From Sphingomonas sp. (GTDB lineage: Bacteria; Pseudomonadota; Alphaproteobacteria; Sphingomonadales; Sphingomonadaceae): 7,851 bases of DNA. Positions 1 to 7,323 of this stretch are shown here, in pieces. Below the pieces are notes generated by a model. It had not been told where the DNA came from. It was given only the letters and a program-made list of their open reading frames with translations, and made no database searches. The DNA lies in contig JAPJRE010000183.1 of the NCBI GenBank assembly GCA_030824725.1, forward strand, positions 1-7,851, given 5' to 3'. Position numbers and translations under genes: made by a program. The number at the start of each line of letters is the position of its first letter. Position 1 is the first letter of the stretch.

Positions 1-1
1 C

Positions 2-307
2 CTGGAACTGCTTCAAAATCTTCGTTCGCATTTCACCTTGGGGGGCTATGTTTTCGTTCATGCCGGGATTCGGCCGGGCATCCCGATCGAGCATCAGCAG
101 ACCCGCGACCTCCACTGGATCCGCACGCCGTTCCTGCGCAGCACCGCCGATCATGGTGCGATGATCGTCCACGGCCACAGCATCAGCCCGGAGCCCGACT
201 GCCGCGCGAACCGCATCGGCATCGACACCGGCGCCTATGCGAGCGGCAAGCTGACGGCATTGTGCATCGAAGGCCCCGAACGCCGCTTCCTCGACGTTCA
301 GGGCTGA
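2..307 (+). CDS. PPP-family serine/threonine protein phosphatase, C-terminal part (5' end outside window)
   Basis: The reading frame is open from base 2, so the gene starts before the window; the last 101 residues and the TGA stop (305-307) are visible. Two metal-binding motifs of calcineurin-like metallophosphatases are present in the expected order: FVHAGIRPG (near visible residues 18-26) and VHGHS (near 57-61). They are followed by the IGIDTGAYASGKLTAL segment, where PPP-type phosphatases of the PrpA/ApaH kind close their fold. The GD and GDxxDRG motifs and the GNH(E/D) motif must lie upstream. The enzyme should remove phosphate from proteins or small phosphoesters in the cytoplasm using a two-metal centre. 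Known context: PssZ, a phosphatase of this type in a Rhizobium EPS region, is needed for EPS production, so a regulatory link to this locus is plausible but inferred. It is convergent with the acetyltransferase gene. Protein substrates cannot be told apart from dinucleotides (ApaH-like) without the N-terminal half. Confidence 0.82.
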   Translation: MELLQNLRSHFTLGGYVFVHAGIRPGIPIEHQQTRDLHWIRTPFLRSTADHGAMIVHGHSISPEPDCRANRIGIDTGAYASGKLTALCIEGPERRFLDVQG

Positions 308-326
308 CCGCCGGCGCGCAGGTCAG
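304..326. terminator. Small inverted repeat spanning both stop codons of a convergent gene pair
   Basis: CTGACC (304-309) and GGTCAG (321-326) are perfect complements around an 11-base GC-rich loop. Each arm contains the stop codon of one convergent gene: TGA at 305-307 on the plus strand and TGA at 325-323 on the minus strand. There is no T-run on either side, so it lacks the form of a classical intrinsic terminator. It may slow or stop transcription from both sides, or simply reflect two TGA stops facing each other. Confidence 0.25.
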
Positions 327-829
327 GCATCGACCGGCCGGACGCGGGCAATCTTTCCGGGGGCGACATCGCTCGCGACGACGGCGTTGGCACCGATCAC
401 GGCTCCCTCCCCGATGGTGATCGGGCCGACCAGGACCGCACCCGCATAGACGGTGACGCCGTCTCCCACCACGGGATAGCTGGCAAGAGCGGCGTTCCGC
501 CGCCCCAGCGTCACATGCTGATAGAGGGTGACGTTGTCGCCCAGCCGAACGTCGTCGCCGATCACGATGCCGACCGGATGCGGCAATCGCAACGCAGATC
601 CGAACCGCGCGGCGGGGGAAATGTAGCAGCCATAACGCCGGACGATGTGCCACCAGATCAAGGCGGAAATCGCCTTGCCGACCGGGGTCCCGCGTGCATG
701 CCAGCGCTGCATCGCCCGCGCCAGGGTGACGACGGCAAATCCGGGATTCCGGATCCAGGCCTGGATCGCGCCCTTGCGCCCTGTTCTGCTGGAATTGACC
801 ATCAGGTCACCGCGCCAACCGGCACCCAT
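323..829 (-). CDS. Short serine-acetyltransferase-like hexapeptide O-acetyltransferase
   Basis: This 168-residue protein has a left-handed beta-helix acyltransferase fold in its C-terminal half. The block HPVGIVIG (84-91, with the likely catalytic His84) followed by VTLYQHVTLG (100-109) is the CysE signature, and hexapeptide-type repeats follow (VGDGVTVYAGAVLVGPITIG, then GAVIGANAVVASDVAPGK, about 121-159). CysE itself is near 270 residues and carries an extra N-terminal helical domain missing here, so this is the short form often found in polysaccharide clusters, where such enzymes transfer acetyl groups from acetyl-CoA. Acetylation of the EPS or a precursor sugar is therefore more likely than cysteine synthesis (inference). 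The ATG at 829 was chosen because AAAGG sits 8 bases upstream; the frame stays open to a start codon at 901, but that would overlap the end of the beta-helix gene, which stops at 852. With this start the two genes are 22 bases apart and probably cotranscribed. Confidence 0.83.
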   Translation of the reverse strand: MGAGWRGDLMVNSSRTGRKGAIQAWIRNPGFAVVTLARAMQRWHARGTPVGKAISALIWWHIVRRYGCYISPAARFGSALRLPHPVGIVIGDDVRLGDNVTLYQHVTLGRRNAALASYPVVGDGVTVYAGAVLVGPITIGEGAVIGANAVVASDVAPGKIARVRPVDA

Positions 830-851
830 CTGCATTGCCTTTCGCTTGATA

Positions 852-2708
852 CTACTGATCCGAGGAAGTCTGTTCCCGGCCGTTGCCGGCCGCGCGGACA
901 TGCTTCGTCGTGAAGGGGTCGATCCAGATGCCGGCGCCGCTCACCATCCGCGCCGCATCGTCGCCGATCGCTCGCCCGATGTCCCGCAGGCTGCCGCAGG
1001 CGTTGCGCTCGAGTACGACATCGGCGGCGCTGGCGATCGAGATGCAGCCCTGCGCCCGCCCGGAGATCCGGTTTCGCCGTAGGATCAGCCCGGCATGGAC
1101 CGCGGTGGAAAGCAGGCCGGGCGGCGTATCCGCGCTCTCCGCATAGATCATGATCGCCGCGGCGACGATGCCGCGACGCACGTCCTCGCCGGTGCCCGCG
1201 ATCACATTGTCCTCGACGATCAGGTTCTGCGCGCCGGCCCCCTCCTTCCAGAACGCGCTGGTCGCGACCTTGATCGCGTTGAACCCGGTGTCCGCCATGC
1301 GATTGCCGCGGATCAGGCCGTTCGGTCCCTGCGCCAGGATGGCGTGGCACTCGCAGGCGCCGATATCGTTGTTGACGATGGCGTAGCGGTTGCCGCGCAG
1401 GCCGAGATCGCGGACGTAGCGGACGTCGGCGAGGCGAACGCCGGGCGCGGCGATCTGCACGCGCGCGACGGCGCCGGGCCCGTCGATCATGCGCCGATCG
1501 GCCACGGTGCCGTGCGCCAGATAGGCCAGCGCGCCGTCGAACAGCGCGGCATCGGCCCCCGGCGTCAGCCCGCCGCCGCGGAGCGGGACGCGCAGCGCGC
1601 CGTGCGGGGCCGCCGATGCGGGAAACAACGGGCTCGCCAGATTGATGGCGTCGTCGCCGGTGCGGGTGATCCGGTTGTCGCGCAGCAGGATGTCCCCCGC
1701 CATGCCGCTGACGTGCAGCCCGTCATAGGCGATCGTCGCGGCCGGCGCGCCCGCCTGACCGAAGCGCGAGTTGACCACCGCGAGCCCGCGCCCCATCCGC
1801 GCGACGAACAGGCCCATGCCCGGGCTGTCGCGCACCGTCACGTGATCGAAGACGATGTCGTTGGAGGCGGGCGCGCCGGGGTTGTCCGCGATGCTCAGCG
1901 CCGAGCCGAGATATGCGGTGAGCTTCACCGCGACGCGGGTACCGTCGCGCAGCGGCGCAGGCAGCCCCTGGACGGCATAGCGCCGCCCGCTCGCGGGGGT
2001 CAGGGCAAGAGCGTCGCGGTAGAAGAGGTAGCGACTGCGACCGCCGCGATACGTCCCTGTCGCGCCGAACAGGGCGGAAATCTGATAGGCCTTGGCATCG
2101 GGCGGCGGGAGCGGCTGGCCGTCGTCGAACGCCACCACCCGCGCCGCGCCGCTTCCCCGCACCGTCCCGGCGAGCACGGCGGGGCGGGCATAGCCGAACG
2201 AGAGCCCCCGAACGGCGACACGGTTGGAATTGCGCAGCACCAGGCCCCTGCCCCAGCCGTCGAACCGGACGATCGCGCCGTTGCCGACGACGGTGACGTC
2301 GCGCAGCCCCGCCAGCGTCACGCCGGGCCGATCGTCGCGTACCGGGATGCGGTAGACGCCCGGCGCCATCGACAGCACGCCCCCGCCCGCGGCGCGCAGC
2401 CGCGCGGCCGCCGCCTCGATCGCCGCTGCGTCGTCGTCACCCGGCGCCACCTGCACGACGAGCTGGCCCGGCGTCGCGCGGGGCAGCGCGACCGCGACCG
2501 AAATGTTCCTGCCATCCGGCCCGATCCAGGTTTCGCGCAGCACGCCCGCGTCGCCGGTGACCGGACTCAGCGGGGCAGCGGTCGCCAGCGTGCGCCATTG
2601 CGGCGAGGCGCCGTCGGAGCCCGCCACGTCCAGCGCGCCCAGGGCCAGCACCACCATCACCGGCACGGCAACCACCATCGGCCGAACGCCCCCTTCCTCA
2701 TGCGTCAT
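852..2708 (-). CDS. Exported right-handed beta-helix protein, pectate lyase/polygalacturonase-like
   Basis: The product is 618 residues from the ATG at 2708. An N-terminal hydrophobic stretch (about 11-29, MVVAVPVMVVLALGALDVA) after Arg9 looks like a signal peptide or anchor, so the protein should act in the periplasm or outside. Residues 89-122 match the opening of Pectate_lyase_3-type folds: a DDDAAAIEAAA helix, GGGVLSMAPGVYRI, then the first coils (VTVVGNGAIVRF). Repeated beta-helix coils follow, of the kind IVFDHVTVRDSPG (285-297), ILLRDNRITRTGDDAINL (340-357), GLIRGNRMADTGFNAI (464-479), LIVEDNVIAGTG (496-507) and LILRRNRISG (541-550). DGLHV (329-333) and GDDAIN (351-356) recall the NTDG and GDD acid motifs of GH28 polygalacturonases, but the fit is loose. 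In an EPS cluster such a protein may cut, epimerise or bind the polymer (inference); sphingan clusters also carry a lyase-like gene. An alternative ATG at 2678, behind GGAAGGGGG, gives 608 residues and a signal peptide without a charged start. It is divergent from the polymerase-like gene. Confidence 0.82.
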   Translation of the reverse strand: MTHEEGGVRPMVVAVPVMVVLALGALDVAGSDGASPQWRTLATAAPLSPVTGDAGVLRETWIGPDGRNISVAVALPRATPGQLVVQVAPGDDDAAAIEAAAARLRAAGGGVLSMAPGVYRIPVRDDRPGVTLAGLRDVTVVGNGAIVRFDGWGRGLVLRNSNRVAVRGLSFGYARPAVLAGTVRGSGAARVVAFDDGQPLPPPDAKAYQISALFGATGTYRGGRSRYLFYRDALALTPASGRRYAVQGLPAPLRDGTRVAVKLTAYLGSALSIADNPGAPASNDIVFDHVTVRDSPGMGLFVARMGRGLAVVNSRFGQAGAPAATIAYDGLHVSGMAGDILLRDNRITRTGDDAINLASPLFPASAAPHGALRVPLRGGGLTPGADAALFDGALAYLAHGTVADRRMIDGPGAVARVQIAAPGVRLADVRYVRDLGLRGNRYAIVNNDIGACECHAILAQGPNGLIRGNRMADTGFNAIKVATSAFWKEGAGAQNLIVEDNVIAGTGEDVRRGIVAAAIMIYAESADTPPGLLSTAVHAGLILRRNRISGRAQGCISIASAADVVLERNACGSLRDIGRAIGDDAARMVSGAGIWIDPFTTKHVRAAGNGREQTSSDQ

Positions 2709-2802
2709 GCCCTGGACCCGCCTCCAAGCCGCGGCGCCGCGGCCCAAACCCGACGCGCGGCTCGCCCTATTCGATCATCACACCCAGATCAAATGAAACA
2801 AA

Positions 2803-2921
2803 TATCTCGAACGCTACACCGACCATCTGACGCACCGCAGAAGTTAGACAGCAATAAACCTACGACCCACTCTAATTGACAACTTATTTACCTTGTGCAA
2901 CGCGCCATCAACTTCGAGATA
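2803..2921. repeat. Perfect 9-base inverted repeat flanking the divergent promoter region
   Basis: TATCTCGAA at 2803-2811 and TTCGAGATA at 2913-2921 are exact reverse complements 101 bases apart. Read towards each divergent gene, both sides carry TTCGAGATA followed by C/T and TT, so the similarity covers about 12 positions with one mismatch. It could be a pair of half-sites for a shared regulator; a chance match in a region this size is not excluded. Confidence 0.3.
2853..2882 (-). promoter_or_regulatory. Candidate sigma70-like promoter for the beta-helix/acetyltransferase genes
   Basis: On the minus strand TTGTCA (2882-2877, five of six consensus bases) is followed after 18 bases by TTTATT (2858-2853, four of six). 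Transcription would begin near 2846 and leave a leader of about 138 bases before the ATG at 2708. The match is by eye and the -10 is weak. Confidence 0.28.
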
Positions 2922-2957
2922 CTTCCACCGACAATATATTGATTGCGCTTTCCGGGC

Positions 2958-4520
2958 ATGGATAAATACAGTTTAACCGACAGGTCTTATCCAGCAGGGC
3001 GCACATCTGTGCGTCACGGCAGACAGGCGCGCGCCAGGCACCGGCCGGCGGCAGCACGCCGCCGCAGCGCCTATCTGTTCGTGTTTACCGCGCATTTCGT
3101 GGTGGCCGGCGCGAATGCGCTCGCCGCGGTGCAGTTCCCGTCGGCGCTATGGGCCTATGCGGCGCTGGCGATCTTCATCTCGCTGAGCTTCGGCATCCTC
3201 AAGACCTCGCCGGCGACCTTCCTGTTCTGCCTGCCGCTGCTCGCGCTGCGGATCACCGAGTTCATTTCGGGCGCCGCGATCGAGAGCGGCGCCTTCATGA
3301 CCGAAACCCAGACGATCGGGCACCCGACCGGCGCCTTCTCGCGCCTGCTGCTCGTGTACATCCTCTTCTTCGGGGTCATCGCCGCGCTGGTCGAAGCCTT
3401 TTGGCCGCGCCTGCGCCTGGCGTTTCGGGCCGCGCGGCAGCTGTGGGAGACCCATGCCGCCTTCATCTGGAAAGGCCTGCTGGTATCGGCGATCCTGTGC
3501 TCGCTGCTGCTGCTCTGGACGGGGCTCCAGCACGGCTTCCCGCTGCTCGCGGGCATCGATCGCTTTTCCTACGAGCGGCGCGTCGATTCGCCGCTCTACG
3601 GCGCCTTCATCCGCAACCGGCTGGTGCTGGTGCCCTTCATCGGCGCCCTGCTCGCGCTGCCCGGCTATCGCACGCGCGCTGCCGGCCTGACCGTGTGGCT
3701 GCTGGCCGCCTCGATCCTGTTCGGAGAAAAGTTCACGTCGCTCGTGCTCATCGTCAGCATGGTGGGCATCCCGGCGGTGCTGGTGCACATCGCCCATGAC
3801 CGGCCGATTCCGGTGCGATCGCTGGCGATGGGCTCCGCCATCATCACCGCGCTCACCATTCCCGCCGTCCTGCTCGCCTATGGCGCAGCCTCGGACCTGG
3901 ATCTGGCGATGCAGCGCTATGCCGATCGCACGGCGCTACAGGGGCAGCTCTGGTACCAGACCGACAAGGCGTTCGCGCGGCCGATCGCGTTCGACAAGCC
4001 CACCCTCGCCGCTGATGTCGCCACCTGGTTCACGCCCAGCGCCCAGGACCCGAGCATCGCCCGCACCGATTTCGGTCGCTACTATGTGATGAAGCAGTTC
4101 ACCTCCTGGGAGTACATGCTCGGCCTCATGAAGCTGAACAGCGGGTTCGTCTTCTCCCTCTACCCGTATATGATGATGACGACCGGCGTGTCCGGCATGA
4201 TCGCGGCGTCGACCTTCCTGGCGCTGTACCACGCCTTGCTGCTGCTGTTTCTGTCACAAGCGCTGGCCCGCGCCAACTGGATCGCGGCGCTGCTGCTGGG
4301 CCGCGCCGTCAACTCGCTCTACGCGACCTATGCCGACGGGTATCTCTGGAACATCTTCGGCATCAAGACGCTCGGCACGATCGGCGTCGCGCTGCTCTTC
4401 CTTTGGGAACTGGAACGTCGCGACAGCATCCTGCGCGCCATCGCGCGCACCGCCGGCGGGCGGAAACCGCCGCGCGCGCCGCGCCGCGTCCATCGCATTC
4501 CGGCCCCCGGCCGCCCATGA
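2958..4520 (+). CDS. Polytopic membrane protein, probable Wzy-like polysaccharide polymerase
   Basis: From the ATG at 2958 the protein has 520 residues. A basic N-terminal cytoplasmic tail (about 14-37, many Arg) leads into a series of hydrophobic segments near 38-57, 62-80, 86-98, 130-148, 172-190, 221-235, 240-255, 259-278 and 288-309. A long hydrophilic loop (about 311-395, including WYQTDKAF and RTDFGRYYVMKQFTSWEY) precedes further membrane segments at about 396-408, 411-435, 440-450 and 470-483, and the C-terminal tail is basic and proline-rich. About a dozen spans with one large late periplasmic loop is the usual plan of Wzy polymerases and O-antigen ligases. The position directly before a Wzx-like gene and a glycosyltransferase supports a polymerase joining lipid-linked repeat units at the periplasmic face. 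Sequence motifs are too weak in this family to prove it; a ligase is the main alternative. The start is uncertain: no good ribosome site is visible, and a TTG at 2943 would add five residues. Confidence 0.68.
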   Translation: MDKYSLTDRSYPAGRTSVRHGRQARARHRPAAARRRSAYLFVFTAHFVVAGANALAAVQFPSALWAYAALAIFISLSFGILKTSPATFLFCLPLLALRITEFISGAAIESGAFMTETQTIGHPTGAFSRLLLVYILFFGVIAALVEAFWPRLRLAFRAARQLWETHAAFIWKGLLVSAILCSLLLLWTGLQHGFPLLAGIDRFSYERRVDSPLYGAFIRNRLVLVPFIGALLALPGYRTRAAGLTVWLLAASILFGEKFTSLVLIVSMVGIPAVLVHIAHDRPIPVRSLAMGSAIITALTIPAVLLAYGAASDLDLAMQRYADRTALQGQLWYQTDKAFARPIAFDKPTLAADVATWFTPSAQDPSIARTDFGRYYVMKQFTSWEYMLGLMKLNSGFVFSLYPYMMMTTGVSGMIAASTFLALYHALLLLFLSQALARANWIAALLLGRAVNSLYATYADGYLWNIFGIKTLGTIGVALLFLWELERRDSILRAIARTAGGRKPPRAPRRVHRIPAPGRP

Positions 4521-4604
4521 ATTGCGCCCCATTCCGGCCCTGCCCGCTGTCCGCGCCTGCGCGAGGCGCACCGGGCGGCACCCCACGCTCCTGATGCTGG
4601 CCCC

Positions 4605-6095
4605 ATGTCGACACCATCGCTGAAATCGAACGCGGCCATTACCACCGCCGCGCTGGCCATTTCGAGCGGCATGAACTTCGTCGCCCTCTTCGTCTGGACG
4701 CACCTGCTGCAGCCGGCGGAGTTCGGCACGTTTTCGCTCGTCTCCGCGACGGCGCTGCTGCTGAGCGCCTTCGCCTTCGAATGGCTGCGGCTGACCAGCG
4801 CGCGAACGCTGTTCGACGCGACCCAGCCCTATGAGATCAGCCCGGCGCGCGCGAACGCGATGCTGGCGCTCTATGCCGCCTGTTGCTGCGTGGTCGCGGG
4901 CGTGGCGATGCTGCTTTGGGCGTGCGGCATTTCCGCCCTGGGCATCCCGCCCGGTGTGCTTCCCGTGGTGGCCGCCTTCGCCTTCACCGAAATGGCGCTT
5001 TCGCTGATCAACACGGTCAGCCGCATCCGCGCCGAAGCCTGGCAATATTTCGCCTCGATGGTCGCGCGGTCGATCCTCTCCCTGCTCGTCGGCGTCGTGC
5101 TCGTCGCCGGCTTCGGCTATGGCGCGACGGGTGCGATATGGGGCACGGTCTCCGCCCAGGCGGCGGTGGTCCTCGCCGGCGTGGTGCTGGACCGGTTCTG
5201 GCGCACCCTGCGGCCCTGGCAGGCCCGCAAGGCGGAACTGGGTGCGGCACTCCGCCTGGGGGCGCCGCTGATCGGCAGTTGCACGCTCACCTATGGCGCG
5301 AGCGTCGTCGATCGCTTCCTGATCGCAGGCGTCCTGGGCGCCGCCGAGATCGGCCATTACATGGCCCCGGCCGACCTGCTGCAGAAGACGCTGGTCTTCG
5401 TGATGATGGCGATCAACCTGACCGCCTATCCCACGCTGGTCAGAAGCTATGAGCGCGACGGAAGCGCGGCGGCGGGACGGGTGTTGCAGAACAGCTTCCT
5501 CCTCCAGCTGGGCCTGGGGCTGCCGGCCGCGATCGGCATCGCCGTGCTCGCCCCGGGAATCGCGGACCTGCTTCTCGGCGAAGCCTATCGCGACCAGGCG
5601 AGCCGCATCCTGCCGCTGCTGGGGATCGCGTCGCTGTTGCGCTGCCTGGTCACCTTCCAGCTGGCGATGGTGTTCCAGATCAAGAAGCGCATGAAGCTGA
5701 TGCTGGTGCCGCCGGCGATCACGCTCGTCACGATGGTTCTGCTCGCCCCCCCTGCGATGCGGCTATGGGGCGTGCTGGGCATGGCCATGGCGGCGTCCAC
5801 CGCGCAGTTCGTGACGTTCGCGGTCAGCCTCGTACTGTCGAAGCGGGAAATGCCGCTGGCCTTCGTCACCGGCGACACGCTGAAGATCGCCGCGGCCGCG
5901 ATCGGCATGGGCGCCTTGCTGTACCCGCTGCGCGGGCTGCACGGCGCGCTCCCCACCCTCTCGTTCATCGCCGCGGGCGGGATCGCCTATGGCGCGCTGC
6001 TGCTGGCATTCCGGTTCGGGCCCGCCTGCAAGGCCGCGCACCGCGTGCCGATCCTTCGCGCGCTGCTGGCGCGCTCCGCGTCACGACGACCCTAA
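4605..6095 (+). CDS. Wzx-like lipid-linked oligosaccharide flippase (MOP/PST superfamily)
   Basis: This 496-residue protein is almost wholly hydrophobic, with about 12-14 predicted membrane segments, the usual size and plan for Wzx. Features typical of the family are an N-terminal span with the phrase FVWTHLLQPAEFGTFSLV (28-45), where Wzx and MATE-like proteins have their (L/R)xLxPxexG(l/t)y motif, and VVDRFLIAGVLGAAEIGHY (234-252) at the start of the second six-helix half. Basic loops such as 359-364 (IKKRMK) mark the cytoplasmic side. It should flip the undecaprenyl-pyrophosphate-linked repeat unit across the inner membrane for the neighbouring polymerase. It lies 84 bases after the polymerase-like gene on the same strand, with no clear terminator between, so cotranscription is likely. 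No strong Shine-Dalgarno sequence precedes the ATG at 4605. Substrate cannot be inferred. Confidence 0.88.
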   Translation: MSTPSLKSNAAITTAALAISSGMNFVALFVWTHLLQPAEFGTFSLVSATALLLSAFAFEWLRLTSARTLFDATQPYEISPARANAMLALYAACCCVVAGVAMLLWACGISALGIPPGVLPVVAAFAFTEMALSLINTVSRIRAEAWQYFASMVARSILSLLVGVVLVAGFGYGATGAIWGTVSAQAAVVLAGVVLDRFWRTLRPWQARKAELGAALRLGAPLIGSCTLTYGASVVDRFLIAGVLGAAEIGHYMAPADLLQKTLVFVMMAINLTAYPTLVRSYERDGSAAAGRVLQNSFLLQLGLGLPAAIGIAVLAPGIADLLLGEAYRDQASRILPLLGIASLLRCLVTFQLAMVFQIKKRMKLMLVPPAITLVTMVLLAPPAMRLWGVLGMAMAASTAQFVTFAVSLVLSKREMPLAFVTGDTLKIAAAAIGMGALLYPLRGLHGALPTLSFIAAGGIAYGALLLAFRFGPACKAAHRVPILRALLARSASRRP

Positions 6096-6145
6096 AGCGA
6101 CTGCCACCGCGGCGCGCCGAACTCATCTTACCGGGGAAATGATGC

Positions 6146-7285
6146 ATGGCTGAAACAACGGACCTTCTTGCGCGCATCGGCAGCGACGCGGCGACGCGCC
6201 CGCCCAGGGTCGCGATCGTGCATTACTGGCTGGTCGGCATCGCGGGCGGCGAGCAGGTGGTGCGCTCGCTGCTGAATATCTACCCGCAGGCGGACGTGTT
6301 CACGCTCATCGCCGATCCGTACGTTGCGCGGAAGCTCTGCGGCCACCGCAAGGTCGTCACCAGCTATCTGCAGAAGATCCCCGGCGCGACGAAGATGCAC
6401 CGCAAGCTGCTGCCGCTGATGCCCGGCGCGCTGGAGAATCTGGACCTCAGCGGATATGATCTGGTCATCTCGAGCGAATCCGGCCCCGCCAAGGGCGTGC
6501 TGGTGCCGCTGGGGGCCAAGCACATCTGCTATTGCCACACCCCGATGCGCTATCTCTGGGACCAGTTCCCCGAGTATCGGCGCGAATCCGGTGCGCTCGT
6601 CCGCTGGATGATGTCGGCGCTGATCGGGCGGTTGCGCATGTGGGATTTCCAGTCCGCCGCCCGCGTCGACGCCTTTGTCGCCAACTCGCACCATGTCGCC
6701 CGGCGGATCGCGCAATATTACCGGCGCGAGGCGGCGGTCATCGCGCCGCCGGTCGACGTCGACGAATTCCATCTCGCCGACGCGGTGGAGGACTATTACC
6801 TGATCACCGGCCGGCATGTCGGCTACAAGCGGATCGACCTTGCGATCGATGCGTGCGAGCGGCTGGGCCGGCGCCTCGTCATCACCGGCACCGGCCCGGA
6901 TACCGACAGCCTGAAGCGCCGCGCGGGCAGGAACACCCTGTTCGTCGGACAATGCAGCTTTGCCGAGCTGAAGGACTATTACGCCAAGGCACGGGCCTTC
7001 CTGATGCCGGGCGAGGAAGATTTCGGCATCGCGCCGGTGGAAGCGATGGCGAGCGGGCGGCCGGTGCTGGCGTTCGCGCGGGGCGGCGCGCTCGACACCG
7101 TGGTCGACGGCACGAGCGGGATCCTGTTCGACGAACAGAGTGCGGACGGCCTGTGCGATGCGATCCTGCGGTTCGAAGCGGAGTCGGCCCGATTCGAGCC
7201 TAAGGCGATCCGCGCGCATGCGAGCGGCTTTTCCCGCGCGCGCTTCGAGGCGGACTTCAAGGCGTTTGTCGACCGGCAGTGCTGA
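6146..7285 (+). CDS. GT4-family glycosyltransferase, probable GDP-mannose-dependent mannosyltransferase
   Basis: The protein has 379 residues, normal for a retaining GT-B glycosyltransferase of family GT4. The N-terminal acceptor domain opens with RVAIVHYWLVGIAGGEQVV (21-39), the glycine-rich first strand and loop, and contains CYCHTPMRYLWD (128-139), a signature of the WbaZ-like branch. The donor domain starts at about 218 with YLITGRHVGYKRIDLAIDA (218-236), whose Lys228-Arg229 pair lies where donor phosphates are bound. It carries the EX7E motif as Glu291 and Glu299 within GEEDFGIAPVEAMASG (289-304). It should transfer a sugar from a nucleotide donor to the growing lipid-linked repeat unit at the cytoplasmic membrane face. 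Mannose is proposed because of family resemblance and the manC gene close by; this is inference. The ATG at 6146 has GGGGAA about 9 bases upstream. It follows the flippase gene by 50 bases and probably ends this operon. Confidence 0.88.
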   Translation: MAETTDLLARIGSDAATRPPRVAIVHYWLVGIAGGEQVVRSLLNIYPQADVFTLIADPYVARKLCGHRKVVTSYLQKIPGATKMHRKLLPLMPGALENLDLSGYDLVISSESGPAKGVLVPLGAKHICYCHTPMRYLWDQFPEYRRESGALVRWMMSALIGRLRMWDFQSAARVDAFVANSHHVARRIAQYYRREAAVIAPPVDVDEFHLADAVEDYYLITGRHVGYKRIDLAIDACERLGRRLVITGTGPDTDSLKRRAGRNTLFVGQCSFAELKDYYAKARAFLMPGEEDFGIAPVEAMASGRPVLAFARGGALDTVVDGTSGILFDEQSADGLCDAILRFEAESARFEPKAIRAHASGFSRARFEADFKAFVDRQC

Positions 7286-7297
7286 GCCGGGGGGCGC

Positions 7298-7323
7298 GAG
7301 GGCGATCCTGCCCGAGCGCCCTC
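7298..7323. terminator. Possible hairpin between convergent transcription units
   Basis: GAGGGCG (7298-7304) and CGCCCTC (7317-7323) form a perfect 7-pair GC-rich stem with a 12-base loop, 12 bases after the glycosyltransferase stop codon. A second short palindrome, GCACG-CGGC-CGTGC (7345-7358), follows. Neither has a T-run, so this is at best an atypical terminator for the converging transcripts. Confidence 0.3.

Larger units (their letters stand above)
2709..2957. promoter_or_regulatory. AT-richer divergent intergenic region, likely holding promoters for both transcription units
   Basis: About 250 bases separate two divergent genes. From about 2765 to 2945 the base composition is clearly more AT-rich than the surrounding genes. 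No convincing short gene, tRNA or riboswitch was seen. Elements that can be pointed to are a sigma70-like minus-strand pair (listed separately), a TATATT hexamer at 2935-2940 that resembles a -10 box on the plus strand but lacks a good -35, and a perfect 9-base inverted repeat (TATCTCGAA at 2803-2811, TTCGAGATA at 2913-2921). The polymerase-like gene has no obvious Shine-Dalgarno sequence ahead of its ATG at 2958. Confidence 0.5.

Noticed and set aside
1095..2879. 594-codon open frame on the plus strand opposite the beta-helix gene
   Set aside because: Its product is rich in Arg, Ala, Gly, His and Asp with no recognisable fold, and it is fully antisense to a gene with clear beta-helix coils. 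Long antisense frames are common in GC-rich DNA.
2876..2904. Plus-strand TTGACA at 2876-2881 as a -35 box for the polymerase-like gene
   Set aside because: The hexamer is perfect, but the bases 16-18 further on (around AACGCG) are nothing like a -10 box; the overlapping minus-strand TTGTCA has a better partner.
3147..3799. Pair of 216-codon open frames on opposite strands inside the polymerase-like gene
   Set aside because: Both are out of frame with the hydrophobic segments of the 520-residue protein and have shadow composition.
4254..5357. 367-codon minus-strand open frame across the polymerase/flippase junction
   Set aside because: Low-complexity Arg/Gly/Asp/Gln-rich product with no domain, antisense to two membrane protein genes with good family features.
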